Of a DNA stretch of 63,012 nt, positions 51,082 to 60,200 are shown one piece after another. The stretch is from Massilia niastensis DSM 21313. GTDB lineage: Bacteria; Pseudomonadota; Gammaproteobacteria; Burkholderiales; Burkholderiaceae_D. Numbering within the stretch: the first letter of the stretch is position 1; each line of letters begins with the position of its first letter. The notes below the pieces were generated by a model, which was not told where the DNA came from, made no database searches, and saw only the letters and a program-made list of their open reading frames with translations. The stretch covers positions 1 to 63,012 of the forward strand of contig NZ_KB908112.1 of NCBI RefSeq assembly GCF_000382345.1, in the 5' to 3' direction. Both the position numbers and the translations under genes were made by a program.

Positions 51082-52137
51082 ATGAAACTCAACCAGAGAC
51101 TGCTCGCACAACTGCGCGCCGTGACCCGCTCGCTGATGCGCAAGGGACCGGCGGGACCGGCCGCGGTGATCCAGGAGGCGCTGAATGACGCCTCGGCCCC
51201 GCAACACGCCGCCCAGCGCCAGATGCATGACCTGGGCGTGACGGCGCCGGCACCCGCGCCGGTGGACCTGCCGTTTACGACAGGCAGGCAAGAGACCCCG
51301 CCGGGAAAGTTCATCGATGGCAGCCATGCCAACGAGGCCGGCACGCGCGACTACAAGCTCTACGTGCCCGGCAGCTATACGGGCGAAGCGGTCCCGCTGC
51401 TGGTGATGTTGCACGGCTGCACCCAGGACCCCGAGGATTTCGCCAACGGCACCCAGATGAATGCGCTGGCCGAGGAACTCCCCTGCCTGGTGCTGTATCC
51501 GGAGCAGAGCAAGCAGGCCAACGCCTCGCGCTGCTGGAACTGGTTCAACGCGGTCGACCAGCGGCGCGACCAGGGCGAGCCCTCGATCATCGCCGGCATG
51601 ACGCGCGCCATCATGGAGCGCTATGCGGTCGAGGCCGGCCAGGTCTACGTGGCCGGGCTGTCCGCCGGCGGGGCGATGGCGACCATCATGGGCACCCTGT
51701 ATCCCGACCTGTATGCGGCGGTGGGCGTGCATTCGGGCCTGCCGTTCGCGTCGGCGCACGACCTGCCGTCCGCGCTGGCGGCCATGAAGGGCGGGTTCCG
51801 GCGCGCCCAGGCGGAAACCGGGCGCCCGCTGCCGATCATCGTGTTCCACGGCGACCGCGACACCACGGTGCACCCGGCCAACGGCGAGGAAGTGGTGGCC
51901 CAGGGAGCGCGCCACCTGCCGCGCCGGGTGGCGGTGGAGCCGGGCCGCGTGCCGGACGGGCACGCCTATACGCGCACCGTGCACCGGCGCGCCGACGGCG
52001 CCGTGCATGCCGAGCACTGGGTGGTGCATGGCGCCGGCCACGCCTGGTTCGGCGGCAATGCGCGCGGCAGTTATACGGACGGCAAGGGTCCGGACGCGAG
52101 CCGCGAGATGATGCGCTTCTTCACGACCCGGCGCTGA
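51082..52137 (+). CDS. PHB depolymerase family esterase
   Basis: 351 residues. Alpha/beta hydrolase of the PHB-depolymerase/LpqC type: oxyanion VMLHGCTQDPEDF, nucleophile Ser194 in GLSAGG, Asp260 in HGDRDTTVHP, His320 in HGAGHAW. No signal peptide, so it is more likely an intracellular esterase than a secreted depolymerase. Its N-terminus is helical and basic (LLAQLRAVTRSLMRKG). phaAB in the same window suggests, but does not prove, a polyhydroxyalkanoate role. Its last 17 bases overlap the convergent CWC gene. Confidence 0.88.
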   Translation: MKLNQRLLAQLRAVTRSLMRKGPAGPAAVIQEALNDASAPQHAAQRQMHDLGVTAPAPAPVDLPFTTGRQETPPGKFIDGSHANEAGTRDYKLYVPGSYTGEAVPLLVMLHGCTQDPEDFANGTQMNALAEELPCLVLYPEQSKQANASRCWNWFNAVDQRRDQGEPSIIAGMTRAIMERYAVEAGQVYVAGLSAGGAMATIMGTLYPDLYAAVGVHSGLPFASAHDLPSALAAMKGGFRRAQAETGRPLPIIVFHGDRDTTVHPANGEEVVAQGARHLPRRVAVEPGRVPDGHAYTRTVHRRADGAVHAEHWVVHGAGHAWFGGNARGSYTDGKGPDASREMMRFFTTRR

Positions 52138-52327
52138 TGCCGTCGGGCGCAGGCCCGGGCCCTTGTTGCTCCGCGATGTGGGCGCGCAGGCAGGACGGGC
52201 ACCAGCAGCCCGCCGCTTCCTGCGGCACGGGAACGGCGGGCGGCAGCAAGGTGCACCAGCACGGACCGCTGGCGCCGTCGGCCATGGCGCACCCGAATGC
52301 TGCGCCGCAGCGGGTACAGGTGCTCAT
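52121..52327 (-). CDS. Cysteine-rich CWC family protein
   Basis: 68 residues from ATG 52327. CTRCGAAFGCAM, GPCWC and GCWCPSCL give the Cys-Trp-Cys pattern of the family, a probable zinc-binding protein of unknown function. The 3' end overlaps the end of the convergent esterase gene. Confidence 0.85.
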   Translation of the reverse strand: MSTCTRCGAAFGCAMADGASGPCWCTLLPPAVPVPQEAAGCWCPSCLRAHIAEQQGPGPAPDGISAGS

Positions 52328-52506
52328 CGCGCCCCCTTTTTTAGCACCAAGGAAATGTTTGCTATGAAAAGACACTCAGGCATGTCAGAAGATGAGTTGT
52401 GTGCAGCGCCATAAAATACAACAAGACGCCCTATAATCCGTACAAGGTATACGCTGTTTTCGCGCCGTTGCCTGTAAAATCTCGCGAAATTATTTTCGGA
52501 CCCTCC

Positions 52507-53436
52507 ATGAACGCTCACGTGACCAGCCTGAAGACCGACGACCAACCCAGTGACCTGACCGCGGTCTCGCCGCAGATCAAGGCGCAAATCCTGGCCGAGG
52601 CGCTTCCCTACATCCGCAATTTCCACGGCAAGACCATCGTCATCAAATACGGTGGCAATGCCATGACCGACGAACGCCTGAAGCACGGCTTCGCACGCGA
52701 CGTCATCCTGCTCAAGCTGGTCGGCATGAATCCGGTCGTGGTGCATGGCGGCGGCCCGCAGATCGACAACGCGCTCAAGAAGATCGGCAAGCAGGGCACC
52801 TTCGTGCAAGGCATGCGCATCACCGACGAAGAAACCATGGAAGTGGTGGAGTGGGTGCTGGGCGGCGAAGTCCAGCAGGACATCGTGATGCTGATTAACC
52901 ACTACGGCGGCCAGGCCGTGGGCCTGACCGGCAAGGACGGCGGCCTGATCCGCGCACGCAGGATGGCGATGCCTGACCGCGAGAAGCCGGGCGAGTTCCT
53001 CGACATCGGTTTCGTCGGCGAGATCGATGCGATCAACCCGGCCGTGGTCAAGGCGCTGCAGGACGACGCCTTCATCCCGATCATTTCGCCGATCGGCTTC
53101 GGCCAGGACGGCCAGGCGTACAACATCAACGCCGACGTCGTCGCGGGCAAGATCGCCGAGATCCTGAAAGCCGAGAAGCTGATCATGATGACCAACATCG
53201 CCGGCGTGCAGGACAAGAACGGCAACCTGGTCACCGACCTGTCGGCGCGCGAGATCGACGAAATGTTCGCGGACGGTACGATTTCGGGCGGCATGCTGCC
53301 GAAAATCTCGTCGGCGCTCGACGCCGCGAAGTCCGGCGTCAATACGGTGCATATCATCGACGGACGTATCGAACACAGTTTGTTGCTGGAAGTCTTGACC
53401 GAACAGGCTTTTGGCACTATGATCCGTTCGCACTAA
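52507..53436 (+). CDS. argB: Acetylglutamate kinase
   Basis: 309 residues. It phosphorylates N-acetylglutamate in arginine synthesis. FHGKTIVIKYGGNAM, VVVHGGGPQIDN and TISGGMLPKISSALDAAKSGV are the family signatures. The N-terminal about 25-residue extension is common in this class and suggests the arginine-inhibited hexameric type. It stands apart from other arg genes and is followed by a tRNA gene. Confidence 0.97.
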   Translation: MNAHVTSLKTDDQPSDLTAVSPQIKAQILAEALPYIRNFHGKTIVIKYGGNAMTDERLKHGFARDVILLKLVGMNPVVVHGGGPQIDNALKKIGKQGTFVQGMRITDEETMEVVEWVLGGEVQQDIVMLINHYGGQAVGLTGKDGGLIRARRMAMPDREKPGEFLDIGFVGEIDAINPAVVKALQDDAFIPIISPIGFGQDGQAYNINADVVAGKIAEILKAEKLIMMTNIAGVQDKNGNLVTDLSAREIDEMFADGTISGGMLPKISSALDAAKSGVNTVHIIDGRIEHSLLLEVLTEQAFGTMIRSH

Positions 53437-53501
53437 ACGTTGCGGCGGAAAAAATCCCGCCCGGCGCATCCCGGCGGGTCTTACCCGCCGCGACACTACC
53501 A

Positions 53502-53576
<75 letters not shown>

Positions 53577-53668
53577 TTTCCCTCCCCCGCTTTTCCCGAC
53601 ATTTTCTGCTGTACCTCCTGGTACATGCCTGAAGCCGTCCGTCCGCTGCATGCCGCCGTCCAGGTGGC

Positions 53669-53674
53669 TATAAT
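53669..53674 (+). promoter_or_regulatory. -10 box candidate for the nucleotidase-slmA unit
   Basis: Perfect TATAAT 24 bp before the ATG at 53698. A matching -35 is not evident. Confidence 0.4.
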
Positions 53675-53697
53675 CGCAGGTCGCAACCATTCGCTTC

Positions 53698-54444
53698 ATG
53701 CTCACCGTGGCAACTTCGACCCTACGCGCGCCGGTCTGGCTGTTTGATCTCGACAACACGCTGCACGACGCCTCCCACGCGATCTTCCCGGCCATCAGCG
53801 CCAACATGAACGTCTACATCGCGCGCGTGCTGGGCGCCGGCGGCGTACCCGCCAGCCAGGCCGTGGTCGATGCGGCGCGCCTGGGCTACTGGAAGCGCTA
53901 CGGCGCCACCCTGCTCGGCATGATCCGCCACCACCAGGTGCAGGCCGCCGACTTCCTGCGCGAAACCCACGACATCGGACCGCTCGACCGCATGATGCGC
54001 GCCGAGCGCGGCCTGGCGCGCCTGCTACGCCGCCTGCCGGGCCGCAAGATCCTGCTGACGAATGCGCCGAACCACTACTCGACCGAGATCGTGCGCCGCC
54101 TGAAGCTGCACCACCATTTCTCGCAGCACGTCGCGATCGAACACATGCACGTGCACGGCCAGCTGCGCCCCAAGCCCTCGAAGCTGATGCTGCGCCGCCT
54201 GCTGCGCCGCCATGGCGTGGCCGCCCGGCGCTGCATCCTGGTCGAGGACACCCTGGCCAACCTGAAGAGCGCCAGCCAGCTCGGCTTGCGCACGGTCTGG
54301 GTCACCCAATACCTGCGCGTGAGCGACTTTTCAGGACAAGGGCGGCGCGCGCCGCTGCCGCGAACCTTGAAACTCCCCGGTTATGTCGATGTCAAAGTAA
54401 AATCCGTGCGGCAACTTCCTGCACGCCTGCACCGGTTGCGCTAA
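53698..54444 (+). CDS. HAD-superfamily pyrimidine 5'-nucleotidase
   Basis: 248 residues. The catalytic Asp17 and Asp19 are in FDLDNTL; ILLTNAPNHYST and CILVEDTLANLKSA supply the other HAD motifs. It resembles the SDT1/YjjG-like group that dephosphorylates pyrimidine nucleotides. The basic C-terminal tail (ARLHRLR) is unusual. It is followed 27 bp later by slmA, the common betaproteobacterial order. Confidence 0.9.
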   Translation: MLTVATSTLRAPVWLFDLDNTLHDASHAIFPAISANMNVYIARVLGAGGVPASQAVVDAARLGYWKRYGATLLGMIRHHQVQAADFLRETHDIGPLDRMMRAERGLARLLRRLPGRKILLTNAPNHYSTEIVRRLKLHHHFSQHVAIEHMHVHGQLRPKPSKLMLRRLLRRHGVAARRCILVEDTLANLKSASQLGLRTVWVTQYLRVSDFSGQGRRAPLPRTLKLPGYVDVKVKSVRQLPARLHRLR

Positions 54445-54471
54445 TCGAACAACAACATCACTAGGGATTCC

Positions 54472-55050
54472 ATGGCAAGCACCAAGCCAGGCCAGCGCAA
54501 GCTGCAAATTCTCCAGGCTCTGGCCTCGATGCTCGAGCACCCGAAGGGCGACAAGATCACCACCGCCGCACTGGCCGCGCGCCTGTCGGTGTCGGAGGCG
54601 GCGCTGTACCGCCATTTCGCCAGCAAGGCGCAGATGTACGAGGGCCTGATCGAGTTCATCGAATCGAGCGTATTCGGCGTCATCAACCAGATCAGCGAAC
54701 GCGAGGAGCGCGGCCTCGACCAGGCCCACGCGATCCTGCAGATGCTGCTCGGTTTCTCGGCAAACAACCCCGGCATGACCCGGGTGCTGATCGGCGACGC
54801 GCTGGTCGGCGAGGACGAGCGCCTGCAGCTGCGCATGAACCAGTTCTACGACAAGGTCGAACTGGCCTGCAAGCAGGCGCTGCGCGTCGCGGTCACCCAG
54901 GGACACGGCGTCGAAGCGGACGTCGGCGCGCGCGCCAGTCTGCTGGTAAGCTATGTTACCGGCCGCTGGCATCGTTTTGCCAAGAGCGGCTTCAAACATA
55001 ATCCGGCAGAAGGCACAGCCTTGCAGCTGTCGCTGCTGCTTGCAGCCTGA
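54472..55050 (+). CDS. slmA: Nucleoid occlusion factor SlmA
   Basis: 192 residues of the TetR fold. The helix-turn-helix spans about 30-55 (ITTAALAARLSVSEAALYRHFASKAQMYEGLIEFIE). The C-terminal dimer domain fits SlmA (GFSANNPGMTRVLIGDALVGEDERLQLRMNQFYDK). It binds chromosomal sites and blocks FtsZ over the nucleoid. Together with minCDE, both major division-site systems are in this window. Confidence 0.95.
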   Translation: MASTKPGQRKLQILQALASMLEHPKGDKITTAALAARLSVSEAALYRHFASKAQMYEGLIEFIESSVFGVINQISEREERGLDQAHAILQMLLGFSANNPGMTRVLIGDALVGEDERLQLRMNQFYDKVELACKQALRVAVTQGHGVEADVGARASLLVSYVTGRWHRFAKSGFKHNPAEGTALQLSLLLAA

Positions 55051-55066
55051 GGTCTGCGCAAGGGAC

Positions 55067-56917
55067 ATGGATACCCAGGAAGTCTTTGCGCTGCTGGACG
55101 ACGCCGGCGCCGGGCTGGAGGCGCGCTCGCGCCTGTATAGCGGCCATGCGGGCACCTTGCGCTGCGAGGATGCCGCCGGCTGGCCGCCGCTGCTGCAGGC
55201 GCTGCAGGAGGCGCTCGCACGCGGCCTGTACGCGGTCCCGCTGCTGAGCTACGAACTGGGCGCGCACCTGGCGGGATTGCCGGCGCGGCCCCAGGACGGA
55301 CCGCTGGCGCAGGTGCTGCTGTTCGCGCAGTGCGAGCGCATGACGCCGGCCCAGGTCGAAGGCTGGCTGGCCACGCGCAACGCCGGCCGCGAGCGCTCCG
55401 GCGTGGCCGGCATCGCGCCGAATGTCGACCAGGCCGCCTTTACCGACGCCATCGCGCGCATCCGCGACTACATCGCCGCCGGCGACACCTACCAGGTCAA
55501 CTACACCTACCGCCTGCGCTTCGACGCCTACGGCCCGCTGCTGGCGCTGTACGCGCGCCTGCGCGCGCGCCAGCCGGTTCCCTACGGCGCGCTGCTCGCC
55601 CTGCCCGACGGCGGCGCCGTGCTGTCGTTCTCGCCGGAGCTGTTCGTGCGCCACGAGGGCGGCCGCCTGCTGGCGCGCCCCATGAAGGGCACGGCGCCCG
55701 CCAGCGGCAACGCGCTGGTGGACGAGGAATGCGCCCGGGCGCTGGCGGCGGACCCCAAGAACCGCGCCGAGAACCTGATGATCGTCGACCTGCTGCGCAA
55801 CGACCTGGGCCGGGTGGCCCAGACCGGCAGCGTCGAGGTGCCCGCACTGTTCGAGGTGACGCGCTACGGCGCGGTGCTGCAGATGACGTCCACGGTGCAG
55901 GCGCGCCTGCGCCCAGGCGCGACCCTGGGCGAGATCTTCAGCGCCCTGTATCCCTGCGGCTCGATCACCGGCGCGCCGAAACGCCGCACCATGGAGATCA
56001 TCCACGAACTGGAACCGGCGGCGCGCGGCATCTATACCGGCGCGATCGGCTGGTTCGATCCTCCGCCAGCCGGCGAGGACTTCGGCGACTTCTGCCTGTC
56101 CGTCCCGATCCGCACCCTGGCGCTGCAGGCGCCGGAGAACGGCGTGCGGCGCGGCGAGCTGGGCGTGGGCGCCGGCATCGTCTACGACAGCGATGCACAG
56201 GCCGAATTCGCCGAATGCCAGCTGAAGGCGCGCTTCCTGACCGGCCTGGCCAACGAATTCGAGCTGTTCGAGACCATCCGCGCCTCCTGGGACGACGGTC
56301 CGCGCCACCTCGACCTGCACCTCGACCGGATCGCCGCCTCGTGCGCGTATTTCGGTTTCCGCTTCGAGCGCGCGACCGCGCAAGCCCTGCTGACCGAAGC
56401 CTGCCTGGCGCTGCCGCACGGGCAGCTGCACCGGATGCGGCTGTCGGTGTCGCCCATGGGCGAACTGAACGTGCAGACCGGCGTGCTCGCGCCGCTGAAC
56501 GAACCGGTGGCCGTCGTGCTGGCGAACGAGACCACGCGCGCGGACGACCTCTTCCTGCGCCACAAGACCAGCGTGCGCAGCCGCTACGACGCGGCATGGA
56601 AGACGGCCGAGGCGCATGGCGCCTTCGACGCCCTGTTCTTCAACGAGCGCGGGGAACTGACCGAGGGAGGACGCAGCAATGTGTTCGTGCGCTTCGGGGC
56701 GGACTGGTATACGCCGCCGCTCTCCTCGGGCCTGCTGCCGGGCGTGATGCGCACCGTGATGCTGGCGGCGCCGGCCTGGCACGCGCGCGAGCGCGTGATC
56801 ACCCGCGAGATGCTGGCGCAGGCCGACGACATCGTCGTGTGCAATGCCTTGCGCGGCCCGCTGCGCGCCGTCCTCGTGGCCGACGCGACAGTCCTCCAGG
56901 CCGCCCAGGAGCGCTAG
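55067..56917 (+). CDS. pabB: Aminodeoxychorismate synthase component I fused to 4-amino-4-deoxychorismate lyase
   Basis: 616 residues from ATG 55067, with AAGGG upstream. N-terminal PabB (about 1-395): RPMKGTAPASGN, DPKNRAENLMIVDLLRNDLGRV and GSITGAPKRRTMEIIHELEP. C-terminal PabC-like class IV aminotransferase domain (about 398-616): PLP lysine Lys500 in HKTSVRSRYDAAW and FFNERGELTEGGRSNVFV. One protein thus performs two steps of p-aminobenzoate synthesis for folate, with PabA elsewhere. It starts 16 bp after slmA. A terminator follows. Confidence 0.95.
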   Translation: MDTQEVFALLDDAGAGLEARSRLYSGHAGTLRCEDAAGWPPLLQALQEALARGLYAVPLLSYELGAHLAGLPARPQDGPLAQVLLFAQCERMTPAQVEGWLATRNAGRERSGVAGIAPNVDQAAFTDAIARIRDYIAAGDTYQVNYTYRLRFDAYGPLLALYARLRARQPVPYGALLALPDGGAVLSFSPELFVRHEGGRLLARPMKGTAPASGNALVDEECARALAADPKNRAENLMIVDLLRNDLGRVAQTGSVEVPALFEVTRYGAVLQMTSTVQARLRPGATLGEIFSALYPCGSITGAPKRRTMEIIHELEPAARGIYTGAIGWFDPPPAGEDFGDFCLSVPIRTLALQAPENGVRRGELGVGAGIVYDSDAQAEFAECQLKARFLTGLANEFELFETIRASWDDGPRHLDLHLDRIAASCAYFGFRFERATAQALLTEACLALPHGQLHRMRLSVSPMGELNVQTGVLAPLNEPVAVVLANETTRADDLFLRHKTSVRSRYDAAWKTAEAHGAFDALFFNERGELTEGGRSNVFVRFGADWYTPPLSSGLLPGVMRTVMLAAPAWHARERVITREMLAQADDIVVCNALRGPLRAVLVADATVLQAAQER

Positions 56918-56943
56918 CCAGGGCCCAGTCCTGCGCGTCAAGC

Positions 56944-56971
56944 AAAACCGGCCTTCATGGCCGGTTTTCTT
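56944..56971 (+). terminator. Intrinsic terminator after pabB
   Basis: AAAACCGGCC, loop TTCAT, GGCCGGTTTT, then CTTTT. It isolates the slmA-pabB unit from the adhesin gene. The next 291 bp before that gene hold a TAGAAT hexamer (57109-57114) and little else. Confidence 0.9.
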
Positions 56972-57262
56972 TTGCCGGAAGCCCGGCCTTGCCCGGAAAT
57001 CGACAGGCGACGCGTCGATGTAGACCAAATAACCACATGTCGAGCGGATTACCCGGCTCCGATGCCTGCTGGATAGCGATTCTTACCCATTTTTCATAAT
57101 AAATTTGCTAGAATTCAACATTTTTTGCCGTTCCGCATCCCCGATCTAGCGCAAGCCTACCCTCCCCGCACCTCCTGCCGTCCCTGCCTGGACGCAGGCC
57201 CGAATCGCCATAAAAAAATCAGCTGACCGCTCCGCACGGCCGGCAATACGGAAAGAGACCTC

Positions 57263-60200
57263 ATGACTGCCCCCGCCCTGAACACCGCCGCCAACCCGGT
57301 TCCCGACAACGCGACCGCCCTTGCGCTCTCGGCCCCGTCCGACACGCTGAGCGCCACCCAGACGGCGACGCTGGCGCCGGGCGGCGACGTGGACAGCGAC
57401 GGCGCCATCGATCCGGGCGATACCGTGGTCGTGACGGTCGCGGTCACCAACGACAGCACCAGCACCAGCGCCGACAACGTCACGCTCGACCAGGCCCTCG
57501 ACGGCCTGACCGGGAGCGCCGCCGTCAACGTGTCGCCGGTTGCCGTGGGCGAGAGCTATACCGTGGCCGGGAATACCGTCCTGCAGGCCGGCGGCGGCGC
57601 CGTCACCGGCCCGGCAGTCAAGGCGGCCAATGGCGTACTCGCCAACGACAGGGAATTCAACGGGGACAGCTATGCGCTCGCCAAGGTCCAGGGAGCGGAC
57701 TTCGTCGCCGGCGCCACCTATGCGACCGCGCAGGGCAAGGTGACGATGAACGCGGACGGCAGCTTCAGCTACAAGCCGGCCACCGGGTATACCGGCTACG
57801 ACTCGTTCACCTACACCATCCGCGATGGCGGCATCGACAACATCGCCGGCAATGCGGACGACCTGAGCTCCACCGCGAAGGTGGAGATCAACGTCACCGG
57901 CAAGGTCTGGTACGTCGACGGCTCGGCGGCGGCAGGCGGCGACGGCAGCTCGGACAACCCGTTCAATACCACCAGCGCGCTGAACGGGGCCGGCGACGTC
58001 GACGGCGCCGGCGACACCATCTATGTCAAGAACAACGCCAGCGGCGCCCTGACGCTCGAGGCGAACCAGCACCTGGTCGGCTCGGGCGCCGCGCTGGTGG
58101 TGGAGGGCATGACCCTGGCCGATGCCACGGGCGCGCGCTCGACCCTGGCCGCCACCAGCGGGACCACCGTGACGCTCGCGACGGGCAACGAGATCGCCGG
58201 CATCACGATCGGCGGCAGCGCGACCGGCATCGCCGGCGCGAACTTCGGCACCCTGACCGTGCGCGACAGCGCCATCGACACCGCGGGCCAGGCGCTGTCC
58301 CTCAGCACCGGCAGCTTCGCCGGCACCGGTTTCGTCCGCACCGATTCCGACGGCGGCACGAACAACGTCAGCCTCAACGCGGTCGCCGGCACCGTCAACC
58401 TGGGCACGGGCGCGCTCAGCGGCGCCACCGGCGCCAGTGTCGTCGTCACCGGCGGCACCGGCAGCGTCGACTACAACGGCACGGTCACGCATACCGGCAA
58501 TGCGGCGGCGATCAGCGTCTCCGGCAAGACCGGCGGCAGCGTCGATTTCGACGGCGCGGTGAGCGCCAGCGCGAGCAGCGACGGCATCAGCCTGGCGAAC
58601 AACACCGGCGCGGTCATCAACTTCGACGGCGGCCTGGCGCTCAACACCAGCGCCAGCAACACCACCGCGTTTTCCGCGACCGGCGGCGGCACGGTGAGCG
58701 TCACCGGCGCCAACAACACCATCGTCTCGGGCGCGGGAACCGCCCTGAACGTCCAGAACACCAACATCGGCGCGGCCGACCTGAGCTTCAAGAGCATCTC
58801 GTCGAACGGCGCCACGGTCGGCATCCGCCTCGATTCGACCGGCAACTTCGGCAACCTGAACGTCACCGGCGACGGCAGCAACACCAATAACGACTCGGGC
58901 GGCACGATCGCCAACTCGACCGACACCGGCATCGTGCTGAATGCGACGCGCGACGTGGTGCTGAACCAGATGGAAGTGACCGGCAGCCTGAACGACGGCA
59001 TCCGCGGCACCAACCTGGTGAACCTGACGCTGAACCGGCTGGACATCACCAACAACGGCGACGCCGGGCGCGACGCCGGCGTGCAGCTCGGCGACGCCTA
59101 CCCCGACTCGATGGCCAACGGCGCCACCGGCACGATCAACGTGACCAACCTGAGGGTGTCGGGGTCGGGCGAGGACAACTTCAACCTCTGGAACAACGCG
59201 GGCACGGCGACGGTCAACATCAGCAACAGCAGCTTCGGCAACAACTCCTTCGGCTGGGGCAACGATGGCGTGCGCGTCGAGTCCTACGGCAGCGCCGACG
59301 TGTACGCCAACATCACGTCGAATACCTTCACCGCCAACCGGGGCGACCACTTCCAGGCGGCGGCGGGCACCAGCAATGGCGCGAGCGGCAACCTGCACGT
59401 GACCTTTACCGGCAATACCCTCACCGGCGGCCATGCCCAGGGCCTGGGACAGGGCATCACCGTGAGCGCGGGCGGCGGCATCAACCCTGCTTTCTGGAGC
59501 GGCCGCCTCGACTACAACATCAGCAACAACACGATCAACGGCGCCGTCGGCACGGCGATCACCGCCGGCCTGAGCTCGTCCACCGCCGGCGCGGTCGTCA
59601 ACGGCTCCATCCAGAACAACACCATCGGCACGACGGGCGTGACCGACAGCGGCTCGAAGCAAAGCTCGGGCATCGTCCTCGGATCCAGCGGAGCGGGCAC
59701 GCACACCGCCCTGGTATCCAACAACCAGGTGCGCGAGGTGGCCAACCGCGGCGTGTCGGTGACGGCGACCGACGGCATCGGCGTCACCAACCTCACGCTG
59801 AAGGACAACAACATCGCGGTCACCAGCGCCTTGGGCACGGATGCCGTGTATGTCCAGGCCGGCGCGACCAGCAACAACATCCTTGGCCAGGTCGATTCGT
59901 CCGTGATCAGGCTGGATGCGAGCGGCAATACCCTGAGCGCGCCCACCGGCTACAACGAAATCTACCTGCGCCAGCGCTTCGACACCCGGATCGAGCTCGA
60001 GGGCTATACCGGCGCGGGCAACGACCAGGCGGCGATCCTGGCTTACCTGAACAGCAAGAATACCGGCACCGAATCGCGTGTCGTCCTCACCTCCTACCCG
60101 AGCGCGCCCGCCGCCGAAGGCGTGTACGGCGCCGCGGCCGATGTCCCGCTGCCGACAGCATTCGTCACGGCGGGAGCGGCGGCGGCGCCCGCCTCCGCGC

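Noticed and set aside
53472..53490. Hairpin CGGCGGGT-CTT-ACCCGCCG after argB as a terminator or REP copy
   Set aside because: No T-tract, and it lacks the GTAGG ends of the REP-like family; it may simply lie in the tRNA leader.
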